DNA from: Chrysoporthe austroafricana
Lineage: Eukaryota > Ascomycota > Sordariomycetes > Diaporthales > Cryphonectriaceae
Assembly (NCBI GenBank): GCA_001051155.2
Contig: JYIP02000008.1
Coordinates: 1,116,001 to 1,180,000, forward strand
Length of the DNA stretch: 64,000 nt
Direction: 5' to 3'
How positions within the stretch are numbered: position 1 is the stretch's first letter; each line of letters opens with the position of its first letter. Shown here piece after piece: positions 46,093 through 57,670 of this stretch. The notes below the pieces were generated by a model, which saw nothing but the letters and a program-made list of their open reading frames with translations, searched no databases and had not been told where the DNA came from. Made by a program: the position numbers and the translations under genes.

Positions 46093-47651
46093 GATGACCT
46101 GTTCGCGCAGGGCCTTGGGGTCGCTGTCGTTGCCCTTGCCGGTGATACCGATGTTGACCGGGAGCGCGTCGCAGGCCTGAAGCATCTGCCGCATGTAGTT
46201 GGCGCCGGGGGTGCAGGTCGTGGCGCTCGTGCCGGCGCTGGAGGGGCAGGGCGGGTAAGCAAGGGGGCGGAGGACCGGGGGGAAGGAGGAGGAGGGGGGG
46301 AGGAGGGAGCACGGGGGGGTCGTCGGGTGAGGAGCCAACACACGTACCTTGGTCCGGTCCCGCCGCCCAGCATAGTGGTGATGCCGCTAGCGATGGCCTC
46401 CTGGACCTGCTGCGGGCAGATAAAGTGGATATGCGAATCGATGCCGCCAGCCGTGATGATCCTGCCCTCGCCCGCGATGACGTCCGTGCAGCTGCCGACG
46501 ACCATGCCGGGGGTGACGCCCTCCATGACGTCCGGGTTGCCGGCCTTGCCGATGCCGACGATGAGGCCGTCCTTGACGCCGATGTCCGCCTTGTAGATGC
46601 CGCTCCAGTCGACGATGAGGGCGTTGGTGACGACGAGGTCCAGGGTGCGGGCGTCGGGGCGGCCCGAGGCCTGGCCCATGCCCTCACGCAGGGTCTTGCC
46701 GCCGCCGAACTTGCACTCGTCGCCGTAGGCGGTCAGGTCGCGCTCGACGCGCACCCACAGGTCCGTCAGGCCCAGGCGCACGCGGTCGCCGGTGGTGGGG
46801 CCGAACATGGCGGCGTAGGCGTCGCGGGCCATGCGGCAGGCCTCGGCGGCCAGCGGGGCGTCGGCGGCGGGGGCAGCGGCGGCGGGCTCGTGGGCGAAGC
46901 CGGCGGCCTGCAGCTTGGCGACGATCTGCTCGGCGCGGCTGGCGCTCACGACGCCGGCGGCGAGGCTGTTGCCGCCCTGGATGATGCGGTTGCCGGCGAT
47001 CTCGACGAGGGTGACGGTCTTGGTGTCGCCGGGCTCGAAGCGCACCGAGGTGCCGGCGGGGATGTCCAGGCGGCACCCGTAGGCGGCGACGCGGTCGAAG
47101 GCCAGCTGGGGGTTGGTCTCGATGAAGTGGTAGTGGCTGCCGACCTGGATGGGGCGGTCGCCCCGGCTGGTGACCCTGAGGCGGACGCGGCGCCGGCCGC
47201 GGTTCAGCTCGATGGGGCCGGCGGCCTCGGCAGGGACGACGGCGCCGGGCTGGCCCTCGGCAGCGTAGGCCTCGGCAGGGTGCGGAGGGAACAGGTCCTG
47301 GCTGGGCACGGGCAGGAAGCTGCCGTACAGGGCGCGAGCGAGGTCACCGTCGTCGGAGCCGATGGGGTTGTGCACGGTAACGAGATAGGTGCCGGTGGGG
47401 AACGTGCCCTCGACCTGGATCTCGTGCAGCGTGGAGAGCACCGAGGGCTGCACGTGGCGGCGGCCGAGCATGGTGGCACCCAGGGCCATGAGGTCGGCGA
47501 CGGTGTGGTTGCCATCGCGGATGAGCTCCTGGAGGTTGCTGGCGATGAGGGCCTGGGCGGGCGCGTCAGCGGGGCACGACAAAGACAAACGACCCTCAGG
47601 GCAGCGGCAGCGGCTGGCGGCAGCAGCAGCAGCAGCAGTAGGCAGCTAGCT

Positions 47652-47717
<66 letters not shown>

Positions 47718-47956
47718 ACAGACTTACGACGGCCTCGGAATGGTTCAGCCTGACGCCCCTCGCGAGGCGGCGCTGGGCGACATAGCCCAGCGTCGAGATG
47801 GTGAGCTTATCAAGCTGGCGGCGACGGGGTCTCGCGTTAGCAGCAGGCTGGGCGCGGTGGGGGCAGGCGGTGCTGGTGGGGTGGAGGGGGCGAGGGGAGC
47901 GGAGGGGAGGGGAGGACAGCTCCTCGTCGACGAACCTCTTTCGGCACGAGATGCAT
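44924..47956 (-). CDS. Urease (nickel amidohydrolase, single-chain eukaryotic type)
   Basis: Hydrolyses urea to ammonia and CO2 in the cytosol. Five exons, 47956-47936, 47814-47728, 47552-46348, 46237-45346 and 45244-44924, give 841 aa, matching the fused gamma-beta-alpha plant/fungal form. Exon joins give [59 protein letters not shown] and [18 protein letters not shown]. Nickel ligands are visible: GGIDSHIHF (two His), the carbamylated Lys in [10 protein letters not shown], His in [13 protein letters not shown] and [16 protein letters not shown], and Asp in [11 protein letters not shown]. The mobile-flap motif is [13 protein letters not shown]. The first exon codes only seven residues. Intron 2 (47553-47727) holds a CAGC repeat. 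Assembly of the apo-enzyme needs UreD/F/G accessory proteins, not found here. The enzyme is often important for nitrogen use and ammonia release by fungi. Confidence 0.95.
47652..47717. repeat. (CAGC)n tetranucleotide repeat in urease intron 2
   Basis: About 16 near-perfect units of GCCA/CAGC. It lies 10 bp inside the donor end of the intron between urease exons 2 and 3, so length changes would alter intron size but not protein. Confidence 0.9.
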
Positions 47957-48390
47957 CTTGGGGAGGCGGACGGGCGCGCGGGTGGTCTGAGGCCAGGCAG
48001 GCCAGGCAGGTCAGGCAGGTCAGGTTCAGGTCGGTGCCGTCAAGGTTCGCGAGCCCTGGGCCGACTCGGGACTGCGTTGGCATAAAAAGCTCTGGCGGGC
48101 GCGGCGCAGGCTGGCGATAGACGCGTGGACGGCCTGTCGAGGAGGGCCTGCGCGCGGGTCGAGGTGAGGGCTGGGGCTGGGCCTGGGTCTGGAGCGTAGG
48201 ATCTGAGCTGGTCTGGCCTGGGGGAAAGGAGCGTGCGCACGTAGTTTGGCGACGGGAGCAGAGAGGAGAAGACCAAAGATCCCCAGGAGGATGAGTGAGC
48301 GTGCTGAGGACGAGCTGGAGAGGACGGGTTGAGGTGGGAACAGCTAGGGGATAAAGGAACGCGCGAGCGAGCCAGCAAGCACCTCTTCTT

Positions 48391-48446
48391 CCTCTTCCTC
48401 CTCCTCCTCCTCCTCCTCCTCCTCCTCCTCCTCCTCTCCTCCTCCT
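48391..48446. repeat. (CTC)n trinucleotide repeat
   Basis: About 15 CTC/CCT units with small interruptions in the upstream region of the urease gene. Confidence 0.9.
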
Positions 48447-48518
48447 GCTCCTCATTAATAACCATCGTTCCGTCCCGCCCGCCCACCAGCCAGCCAGCCA
48501 GCCATCTACTGTCTTCCC

Positions 48519-48547
48519 TGTCTGTCTGTCTGTCTGTCTATCTGTCT
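48519..48547. repeat. (CTGT)n tetranucleotide repeat
   Basis: Six or seven CTGT units with a CTAT variant near the end, upstream of the urease gene. Confidence 0.85.
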
Positions 48548-48696
48548 CTCCGTTCATCCATCCTCCCGTCCAGCCATCCAGCCAGTCAGCCAGTCAGTCA
48601 TCCACAGCGCATAACACACCCGTCTATTCCGCAGGCGGCCCATGGCTCCCTCCTCCCTCTCGCAGGGGCGACTGTAAGTACAGGCGAGGCATACAT

Positions 48697-48760
48697 AGTA
48701 CAGTACATACATATATACATACACACATACATACACATACACACATACACACACATACAC

Positions 48761-48805
<45 letters not shown>

Positions 48806-48842
48806 TGCACACATGCACGCGCACGCACGCACGCACACACAC
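48697..48842. repeat. Compound (CA)n/(CATA)n microsatellite
   Basis: Alternating CATA, CACA and pure CA stretches with a GCACGCACG variant at the right end. Both strands are open in several frames only because the units lack stops. Confidence 0.9.
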
Positions 48843-49095
48843 CGAAAGGAGAGAGAGACGCACGGCAGGAGACATGTTACTTATCCCTTGTCGCTTGCCT
48901 CGTCGCCCTGTAGGTGAGACCCGTAAAGACAAAAACATAAATCATAAAATAAAAGAGACAGGCAAGCAACCAGAGGGAACCACATCAGCCCATACGCAAC
49001 GCACGGCAGGGGGGAGCCCTGGCGGGGGGAGGACGCCCGGGGCAAGGCACGCACGACAGGGCAGAGTCGGCCGCAACCAACCTAGGCTCGGGACC

Positions 49096-49303
49096 TTTTT
49101 TTTTTTTTTTTTTTTTTCCTTCCCCGCTGGGTTTGTGAGGGGGTGTGGGGCGTCACCTATGCCTTGGCCACCGCGGGGGTGCCGGGGCCCGAACGGCCCT
49201 NTTTTTTTTTTTTTTTTTTTTCCTTCCCAGCTGGGCTTGTGAGAGGGTGTGCGGCGTCAACTGGGCCTTGGCAAACGCTGGGTCGCCGCGGCTCGAACGG
49301 TCT
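49096..49303 (-). repeat. Two-copy poly(A)-ended short repeat with an N between copies
   Basis: Read on the minus strand, two related units of 82-83 bp (49303-49222 and 49200-49118) each end in GGAAGG plus a poly-A run (20 and 22 bases). They align end to end with about four-fifths identity by eye, differing by substitutions and one single-base gap. The first unit starts AGACCGTTCGAGCC and the second AGGGCCGTTCGGGCC, both slightly like a tRNA B box. An N (49201) joins the copies, so copy number may be collapsed. A SINE-like or tandemly duplicated element is possible; no target-site duplication was identified. Confidence 0.6.
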
Positions 49304-52299
49304 AGAACCTTTGGGCCCTGTCATCCTCCTCCCCGCCGCGGGAGAGCTGTCACAGGGCAGCCTGCCGTGCTGCCTCCATCTGTCTATCTCTCTACGTACC
49401 CTGCCTGCCTGCCAGCCCGCCCTGGTGCGTACCATGCCGTGGTAGCACCAGTAGCACCAGCACCAGCAGCACGTACTGACATGAGGCAGGGCGGTGGACC
49501 TGACAGCAGCCAGACAGCGGGAGGGACGGCGGGCGGACGGGAGGCTCGAGGCCCCGCCTGCGGGCTGATAAGGAGGGGTGGGGTGGGTGTGGTGAGGCGC
49601 CGTCGCTGTCAACTCACTCGCTCGCTCGCTCGCTCACTCACTCACTACTACGACTACTGGGTACCAACCATTATGCTGTACGTGGAGGGAGAGAAACTCG
49701 ACGGCGAGCTGGCTGTGTACTATGTACATACCGTGCCGCGGTGCCGCGGAGAAGTGAGATCAGGCAGCAGAAGCAGAAGCAACAGGAAGAGGAAGAAGAG
49801 GAGGAAGAAGAAGAAGAAGCAATGTCTGCACGGGCCCCGGACTGGGCAGCCTCGTACTACTGTGCAGAGCTGGGGCCTGGCTGGCAGGCTTCGCTGGGCT
49901 AGGCTGGGCTAGCTGACGGCGGTCATCGGGCCGGTTTCGAACCTTCGTCGGCAGGCTGCGTCTGTGTGGCTGCGTGGTAATTTATCACCTACAAGCCTCC
50001 CCCCTCACCCCCCCTTCCCCGGAGCTCTACCCCTGCAGCGCCCTGGCCCTGGCGCCCTGGTGAGCACGGTAAGGTATAACGGTAGCAGTAGCACGTAGGT
50101 ACTGACTGTACCGGGTGGGGGGGGGGGGTTTCATGACGACCTATGCAGATACGGCACTGGGCAGCTCTGGGCAGCTCTGACGTCGACCCCACCAGATCCT
50201 CTGACGGCCGAGGATCATCGCATCGCATACATACTAACAGCATGCTATATACATACCTAGTATGGCATATGCAGACGAGCCAGCTAGCCAGCTAGCCAGC
50301 CAGCCATTCACTCGTATCTTTGCTGTCCCGTTGTGATTGGCTCGGGGGCGAGCGCCTTATACATCCATCCATACATCCATACATACATCCGTCCATCCAT
50401 CCGTCGCTAGGACCAACCAACCAGCCAGCCAGCCCGGCCCAGCCCGGCCCAGCCAAGCCGTGGGAAGACGACGCGGGGAGCCGCAGCTACGGCCGCAGCA
50501 GCCATCGCAGGTGCCGCTCGCTCGGGTGACGGCGGGTCGCTCCTCGCCGCTGTGCGACTGTCTCTGCAGCGCCTGGCTCCGACGTTGCGCCGCCCTCCCC
50601 AGGGCTGGGTGGCGAGCCGGTCGACGTTGTGACAGGACACCATTCTGGGGAGCGGCGGCGCCGGCGGCGGCCCTTGGCTTTATCATCTCTTGCCTGCTCA
50701 GAATGCTTGGGTGGTAGGTAGGTAGCTAGGTAGGTAATACATATATCGGGATGAGCTGCCTTGATGTTTGTGCAAGGTCCTTTCAGGTTATACTCTATAT
50801 ATACATGTATATATATATATATACACCACCACGCATAATTCATCCAACTTGGGATATCCTTCCAGCACAAGAATGCCCAGCAGGTCAGGTATCCCACACA
50901 CGGTCCCGCATACTCGATAATGATAGCCTTCTTTTCCCACTGGGCGCAGGACACCCCTCGGCAACTCTTTCTTCAGCACGCCATACTACCAGTGAGCGCC
51001 CCCCCCCCCCCGGTACAGTATCCAGTAGTCAGAATCCTTACGTAGGCAGGCAAGGGCGCGCCACAAACAAACCCCTCCCTGTATCGGCAGGGGGATCCTC
51101 TGGCAGGCGGCCAGGCCCCTGAGGCTCTGGGAGGCTCGCGAGCTCGCCCGGCTGGCTGGCGTGCTAACCAGGTTCCAGACGGGCGGTCGGTGGTCTGCCC
51201 GGTACGGCGGCACAGCAGCCCTCGCTGCGCCCACCACCTGCGCAGGGCGCTGTTTATGCAGACAGCCCTGAAACAAGCAGTGTGCTCTCGAGGCGTCCGG
51301 GCCCGTCTACAACTTGTGAAGCGCCTTTAGGCGCCCGTACCAGCGCCGCAGCTACAGGGGAAGACACATTGCTAGCCAAGGGTCCAACGAACCTCTCTAC
51401 AGGCCCCAACCACCCCTAGGACGAGCCCTGCCCCGAGGACTACTACCGCCGCCACTCACTGCAGATGGAAGATAGCGATGTTCGATGTAAAAAAGGTCAT
51501 TCTCATAATTGCCTGCAGCCCCGGCCATATACCAACCAGGTGCTCCCTCGAAAGGAACCAGTAGTAGTTACACACTCGAAACCAGAATCTACACAAAGCA
51601 CTTCATGAGATTTTCCGACTCCAGCCCGACCATATCAATACGCCCTTCCACAGAACACGCCGAGCGACGGACTCCAGCCGTCGATACTTCCATCCATGCA
51701 TGACCAAGTCAGCCGTGAGGATAGGGGAAGCAGCAGGCCAAATCATTATCAAGCAGTCCCATCATATTCCCCCCACCCCCAACCTACCCGTCCAGGATGG
51801 ACGGGCTCCGTATTTGCACGCCACCATGAAGAAAAAATCATACAAGGCAGGCAAGATAACAACACACAAGGTAGAAGCCTCCTTCTTCTCTTCTCCTCCC
51901 CACAGGAACATTGGGCATACTTTCCTCTGGTGTCCTATGCAGGACGTGGGAGCCAACGCGCTCGGCGTCGGCTCCACGGACAAAGCTCGAATGCTTGAGC
52001 GTCCCCTTGGACGAAGAGGGTCGGGTCGACAGAGCCCCCCCGCTGTCGGTGGTCCCCGACACACGGGGCTGGCTGTTGCGACAATTGGCGAATGGACATC
52101 GATGGGGCCCGAGTCTGCCGTCAAGACAGGGTGAACTGGGCCGACAAGTCGATTCTTTTTTTTCTTCTTTGTTTTCTTTTTCTTTTTCTATTGTGATGGC
52201 TGGAGACGGGACGAGAGCCGCACCGAACAGGAAGAGGTATCATCGTTGAAATTGGAAGAGAGCCGGGTCGATAGCATGATCATATTGGGAGGGGACCGC

Positions 52300-53947
52300 C
52301 TAACCGCTCTTAGCCTTCTTGCGTCCCGACTTCTTGGGTTCATCCTTCTCGGGCTGCTCTACCGGCTTAGCAGATGTCCTCTTGCGCTTCTTGTCCGGGC
52401 TGGCAGCACCAGAAGTGGCCGTCGTGGGGGTGACCTGCGCGGGCTCGACCTCGCTCTTCCGCTTGCGGGATCCCTTGGCCTTGGGCGTCTTGCCAGCCGG
52501 CTCCTCTACGGGGACGGGCACAGGGGCGTGGTGCTGCAGCTGCTCAGCGATGGCCGCGCTGTCGTTCACGGGGTCGGTCTCGACCCCGCCGACAGGAGGC
52601 ATGGGGATGTTGAACTCCTCGCAGTAGCGCACAGCCTCCTCATCGGACATCTCCTTGGCATTCAGGTTGCCGGCCTTGTACGAGTGCACACGAGCGTTGT
52701 ATAGGCGCAGGTTGTACTGGTAGGCCTGGTTCCAGCCCTGATATGGTGCATTAGTGACTGAGCGCAGAGAATGGGGGGAGCAGGCCCGGGGGCACGAGTT
52801 GCAGACTGACCAGCTTCTCCTGGGCGGACATGGAGGCCCAGCGGCGCTGGCCCTCCTCCTGGACGGCGCCCTTGGGGACCCCCTCGCCCAGGTCCGCAGC
52901 AATGATGGGGCGGGCGGTCTGCATGTAGAGGAAGTAGGGAGTCAGGGGGCGCTTGGGAGCATTGGGGTCATGCTGACGCTTCTTGCGCTCCTTCTTCTCA
53001 TCGACAGCGGGGACGGGTATGGGGATGGGAGCAGCGACGGGCTGAACATTCAGCAGGTTCTCCAGATTCTGGTTGAGAACATCGTCGCCGTTGAGAAGGG
53101 TGGGCTCCCCCAGCAGCAGGTTGGTCTGCGTGAGGTAGTCCGCCGCAAAAGATCCTATTATGCCCTGAATGGTGGTCAGGCGCGAATAAACCTGTCGACG
53201 GTGTTAGCAACCAGAATGCTCAGTCATTGATTCATGGACTCGTGTCCCGCCCCTCATCTCGGGTCCAGCCGACATGAGATGCACCGCGATGGCCTGCGGG
53301 CCCATGGACCGTCCATGTATGCTACGGGATCCGCAGGCCTGCGTTGTTGACGCGTGACGTGGGGACGCGTCGCAGTACCAACAACATAGGAATTCTTGTG
53401 TGCGTGTATGTATGTGCGTATGTGTATGTGTTTGCAAGTAGTGACGTTGCAGCGTGATCACGTGAAATGTTGGGAAATGGGGTTTTTTTCCAGACTGTGT
53501 GAGAGGGCGGTGGTACAAGGAGACGAGGCCGGCCATTGTGATGCTGTTGATGATGGCGGGTGCACGAGGCTGGGAATGCCATAAACAGGAAGACGGGGGC
53601 GAGGGTGAGAGGGGGGGATGGGCAGTGAGCGCCTCAGCCTGGCACGCTGCCCGGAGGCGAAGGGTGCGGTGCTGGGATGGGCTGGGCTGGTGATGGGAAA
53701 GGCTGCTTGCTGGTGGTACTGGCCGGGAGGGCGGGAGAGATGGGATGGTGGGCGGTAAATGGTAACTAAAACGTACACTGTCCCTGACGCGGATGAAGTT
53801 GCCGACGTCGATGGTGCGGCCCTGGGGGTTCATGACCGGGGCAGCGGGCACGGGAGGGAGGGGAGCTGGGGCAACAGGAGCTTGAGGGTGAGGCTGCACG
53901 GCCGGGGCCAGCTGCTTCTGCTCGTCGGCCTTCTTGGGGCGCGCCAT
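52300..53947 (-). CDS. HMG-box DNA-binding protein
   Basis: Exons 53947-53777, 53191-52811 and 52737-52300 give 329 aa. The splice joins read FIRVRDSVYSRLTTIQGIIG and SMSAQEKLGWNQAYQYNLRL, both smooth. Residues about 131-205 form an HMG box: KRQHDPNAPKRPLTPYFLYM, then GQRRWASMSAQEKLGWNQAY with YNARVHSYKAGN. The N-terminal half is Ala/Pro/Val-rich with MARPKKADEQ at the start. The C-terminal third is Lys/Ser-rich with KGSRKRKS and KKRKRTS clusters, probable nuclear localisation signals, ending in GRKKAKSG. This suggests a chromatin or transcription protein; the exact orthologue is not recognised. Intron 1 is 585 bp, much longer than any other intron in the window, with GTACGT and CAG ends. Confidence 0.85.
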
Positions 53948-53982
53948 TGCTGCTGGTGGGAGGTTGGTGGAGGAGGTGGTGC

Positions 53983-54022
53983 TGGTGGCTGTTGTTGTGG
54001 TTGTTGTGGTTGTTGTGGTGGT
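53983..54022. repeat. (GTTGTG)n repeat
   Basis: About five imperfect hexamer units 40-75 bp upstream of the HMG gene start on the minus strand, so CAACAA-type in its 5' leader. Confidence 0.8.
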
Positions 54023-56655
54023 GTTGGCGAGCCCGAGTCGCTGGATGGAGACGGGGCTGCTGAGGGTTGCAGGTGCTCGAGTTTACGGGCTTAGCGGTGA
54101 GGTGTCCAGGCGGTCTTTGTTGGATGCCTGTAACGATGATGGTGTTGGCGTGGGATGCCCTGAGAAGCCTGGCGGTTTTTCTGGGTGCAGGACGCTGGGT
54201 TGAAGAGGGAGAAAGAGTCGGGAACAGCGAGGGCCTGGCGAGGTGGGCGGGCCGCTTCCTTATTGGAAAAATCGGGGGCCTCAGAGCTGCTGCTGATTCC
54301 AGCGGGTGCGTGGTGGGCTGCACGCTGAATCGAATTTGGAGTAAGGAAGGGCGGGGGGGGAGAGGGAGAGAGGGCGGGCAGGGCAGGGAGAGCCACCCAC
54401 CTGCCCCAGTGGAAACTCACTAGCTGCTGCCGTCCGATTGTCCGACCTTCCCCCCCCCGCCGTTGCCCCCCCAGCCAAGGCTTGCTTGCTGCCAACCTGC
54501 AACCAACCTGGAAATCAGCAGATCAGCCTCCCTGTCTCCCTCCCAGCTGGCCCTCCTGATAAATGCCTCCACGCCCGCCCGCCCACGTCGCCCATCTCTC
54601 GCCCGCGCTGGGCACCCTTCTGAAGCCCATCCAACCACCCAGCCTCCGAGCTCGGGTTCCAGCACCCTCAGCGCTGGCCCCGCCTGCTGCGACGGGGCGC
54701 CAACAACCTCGCAGCGCAGCAGGACGCACGCCCGCCCTCGGTCTTGGAGCTCGCGCTCGCCCGCCCGCCCGCCCAGCTGCGCGACAGCGAAGCTGCCCCA
54801 AGACCAGACCTCCCAACTGCCACCACCTGCATCCCCATGTGACCAGGCTGCACCTTCTACAGGCAGACCCGGGCATCCTGAGCCTGTGATACGGCAGACC
54901 ACCTGCACCCGAGATAAGTCCATGCCGCGGCGCGCATCTCCCTGCCTACGCGGTGTGTTGCAGGTATATAAGCTGTTGCGCCCCCCGTGCAGCTTGGCTT
55001 CTGCCCGTCACGTCGTATCTCTGCCTCCAGAAAGGACCCCCGCCCGCCCTGCTAGGTCTCACGGGGTGTGCGACCGACCTGCTGCGAGCTCCGGATCACA
55101 ATCCGCCTAGCTGCTGGGAAAAGAGGGGCTGGGAGCTCAGTTCGTGGTGCCGCTGATTTCACAGCGACCTCAGGCCAATAAGGAGCTGGGAGGCTCGCCG
55201 CGGCCGTGCAGGGGTTGGGCCACAGCGGCGCTAAGAGAGGTCAAGCTCCGTATTGCCGAGCTCGCAGGCCCTGGGGCCCTGGACGTGCCTGGAGTGGCAC
55301 ACAGCCACACGCTGCCAGAGATCAGCACAAGCCGCCCGCCCACCCGCTCTCTCTTCACCTCCCACGCCTCCCACCCACCTCCACTGGCCCAGGCCCAGGC
55401 GCTGCCCGCTGCCTTCTGCCTTCTCTCCCCCTCAGCACGCCCTCATTGGGGCCTCTTGGCGTCCCCAGCAAGGGCTGTCCCAGCATGCCGCTGAAGGACC
55501 TGGCCTGGTGTGCCCCGCGGCGCTCCTGGGACTCGCAATGGCCTGCTGAGATTGCCCCAAGGGATGGTATCCTATCTGGTGTCCTGTCTAGTGTCCTGTC
55601 CTCTGCACCAGATTCCGGAGCGATACAGGTTACCAGGGCCGCTGCGCTCAGCTAGAGCGAGCGCATGGCGGCACTGGGCGGCCATGCCATGCAGACCTAG
55701 CTCGGGCTATACCTACCACCCGATGCCTTCCCGCAGCGCATGAGCTCCCTTGTATCGTCGTAGCAAGGTGCCGATATGACACCATACTAACTACTGTATA
55801 TGGGCACCCAGAGTTGTGGATACGACTGGATGCCAAGCTCCTCAACAAGAGAGAGCCACAGGAAAGCAGCACTCGTCAGGCCACCTCGCTCGTGCACGAA
55901 ATAGAAGTCGTGTGCCTGCCTGTGCTACAGGATCCCATGGCCCCAGGACTGCATGCACTTCGTGCTTCTTCTACGCCGAGCTCCTGAGTACCAGTAGTCA
56001 CAAAGACCCCCTCTGCCTCCAGTCTGGGCCGCGCGGTGAAGCTGGGGGCGATGGCTCGAGGAGCCAAGAGGAGGCGCGACGTGATCCGTGTCGCGAGTGG
56101 GGACATTGGCCAGCAGACGCGCCAACTGCCGAGACTCCAGCCAGTGTCTCCTTCATGCGTCGAAGACGCATGGCGACAAATAGATCCTCCTTGTCGGCAC
56201 CGCTCAGCCTGGCCGTGAGGCCCTCTGTAGTGTAGCTGAGCAGATCGCCAGCTCGCAAGAAGCCTCATGTCTCGGGTGCACCATGACACACCGGCGTGGA
56301 GTGATGCTGTGGAACTCCGAAGCAGCCCTCGGGGTCTAGAGTCCAGTGTGTATACATACATATACGGCCGAGGTGCTGTCTACAGCACGCCAGGCGAAGG
56401 CATCGCCCACATAACATACTATAGCAGTAGTGCGGGGAGCTGCTACGATCAGGGACCAGCTCGAGCGGCGTGGCAGTCGAGTGGACCTCTCGCAACGGCC
56501 CGGCGGCTCCTCGAGCGTGACGTGCCTGAAGCAGGGTACTGTAGGGCCGGGTGAGGCTTCAGCGTCCTAGTTTAGCACCCCTTGGGGGCAAGTCAGTTCC
56601 CGAAGTATCAACGGCGCGTCTGTCTGGTCTCCTCGAGACATCTCACTGCAGGCAC

Positions 56656-56658
<3 letters not shown>

Positions 56659-56709
<51 letters not shown>
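56659..56709. repeat. (AC)n microsatellite
   Basis: About 25 uninterrupted AC units. Confidence 0.95.
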
Positions 56710-56710
<1 letters not shown>

Positions 56711-57670
56711 CATCCCCTGGCCGCGCTGACAGGCGCTGCGTTCTGGGCGGTCTCCAGAGCTCCCCAGGCCGCGCCAGGAAGAGGTGCTATAGCAGGCTCA
56801 TCCTGCCGTAGCACTTCCGCGGAGCTCAGGTGCCCTCACCTCGTCGCGCGTGCAGGAGGTTGTCTGAGATGGCGATCCGGTTCGGCACCCTTGGTGGGTG
56901 GGACCTGAGGACGATGCCGGTGATGTCTTGCGTTCGAGCGCGACCGTGCGCTCTGAACTCGAGGAGTCAACCTATAATTAGCATGTCGTAGCAGCGCGTC
57001 CAGAAACAGTATACTTATGTGTGAGCATATCGACGACCCCCCCTCCCTCAACCTCGCCCTTAGGCCCATCAGGTTGCTGCCTGCGTGCGACGCGCCAATC
57101 CCTCGTGCGCTTGGGGTCCCTTTGACATGTAAACAGACGTCCGTGCAGAAGCCAGCCGGTGCCGACCACTTAACCACTTGGTTCCCTGTACGTCTTGTCT
57201 TGGCTGACGACTGAAGGCCGTCCTGCCCCTCCTTCCGCGCGGACAGCTGCCCCTCGCTCCACCCGAGCTCGCCTGCTCGAGCTGTGAATGGAGGCTTGGC
57301 GCGTTTGACCAACACGCCATCGGCCTCTTCTGCCAGTCGGCCGCCTCTGCCAATTTCCTAACTTCCTCCCATCTTACTTTCTCTCCTCCCCCTTCTTTAC
57401 AATCGCAAGGCCGCATCAAGTCGCCTCGCCAAAGTGTAACTGTGAAGGCATACCCTGTCTCCTCTGAGGGACAGCTGCACACCACGCATACTCCCTGATT
57501 GGAGCCCCACAAGAGCTTCCGACCTGTCGTTACCAGCACGTCACTACGGCACTCCAGGTCCATCTCACCCCTTCTACTGCGTGAAGGTCAGGCAGCATAA
57601 AGTCTCTCTCCGCCTATATTGAAGGCAGCAGCTGACCAGCGACCGACACAGGACAAGACAGGCTGCCGCC

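Larger units (their letters stand above)
47957..52299. other. 4.3-kb interval without a gene, dense in microsatellites
   Basis: The first part is the urease promoter and leader. Between 48390 and 48845 there are consecutive CTC, CTGT and CA/TA repeat blocks. A two-copy poly(A)-ended short repeat lies at 49096-49303. Further short runs are GAA/AGA (49785-49818), TA/TATA (50800-50823) and C11 near 51000. From 51400 composition becomes ordinary, with no domain-bearing frame; the end is the 3' flank of the HMG gene. Confidence 0.6.
53948..57670. other. 3.7-kb interval without a recognisable gene
   Basis: A GTTGTG-type repeat (53983-54022) lies in the HMG gene leader. Several long open frames exist (for example 54420-54923, minus), but their translations are Ala/Pro/Arg/Ser-rich with no motifs and overlap on both strands. 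An (AC)n lies at 56659-56709. The last 200 bp are the promoter of the HET-C gene. Confidence 0.5.

Noticed and set aside
46425..47753. 442-codon + strand frame opposite the urease gene
   Set aside because: Antisense shadow of urease exon 3, Ala/Gly/Asp/Val-rich, no domain.
49145..49912. 255-codon open frame on the + strand crossing the N and poly-T tract
   Set aside because: Runs through a poly-Phe tract and a repeated unit; composition is not protein-like.
49925..49990. GGTTCGAAACC on the minus strand, a perfect B-box word
   Set aside because: Only two base pairs of the T-stem could form and no A-box region lies upstream; not a tRNA.
54420..54923. 167-codon open frame on the minus strand
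   Set aside because: Ala/Gly/Arg-rich with open frames opposite it and no recognisable motif or splice partners.
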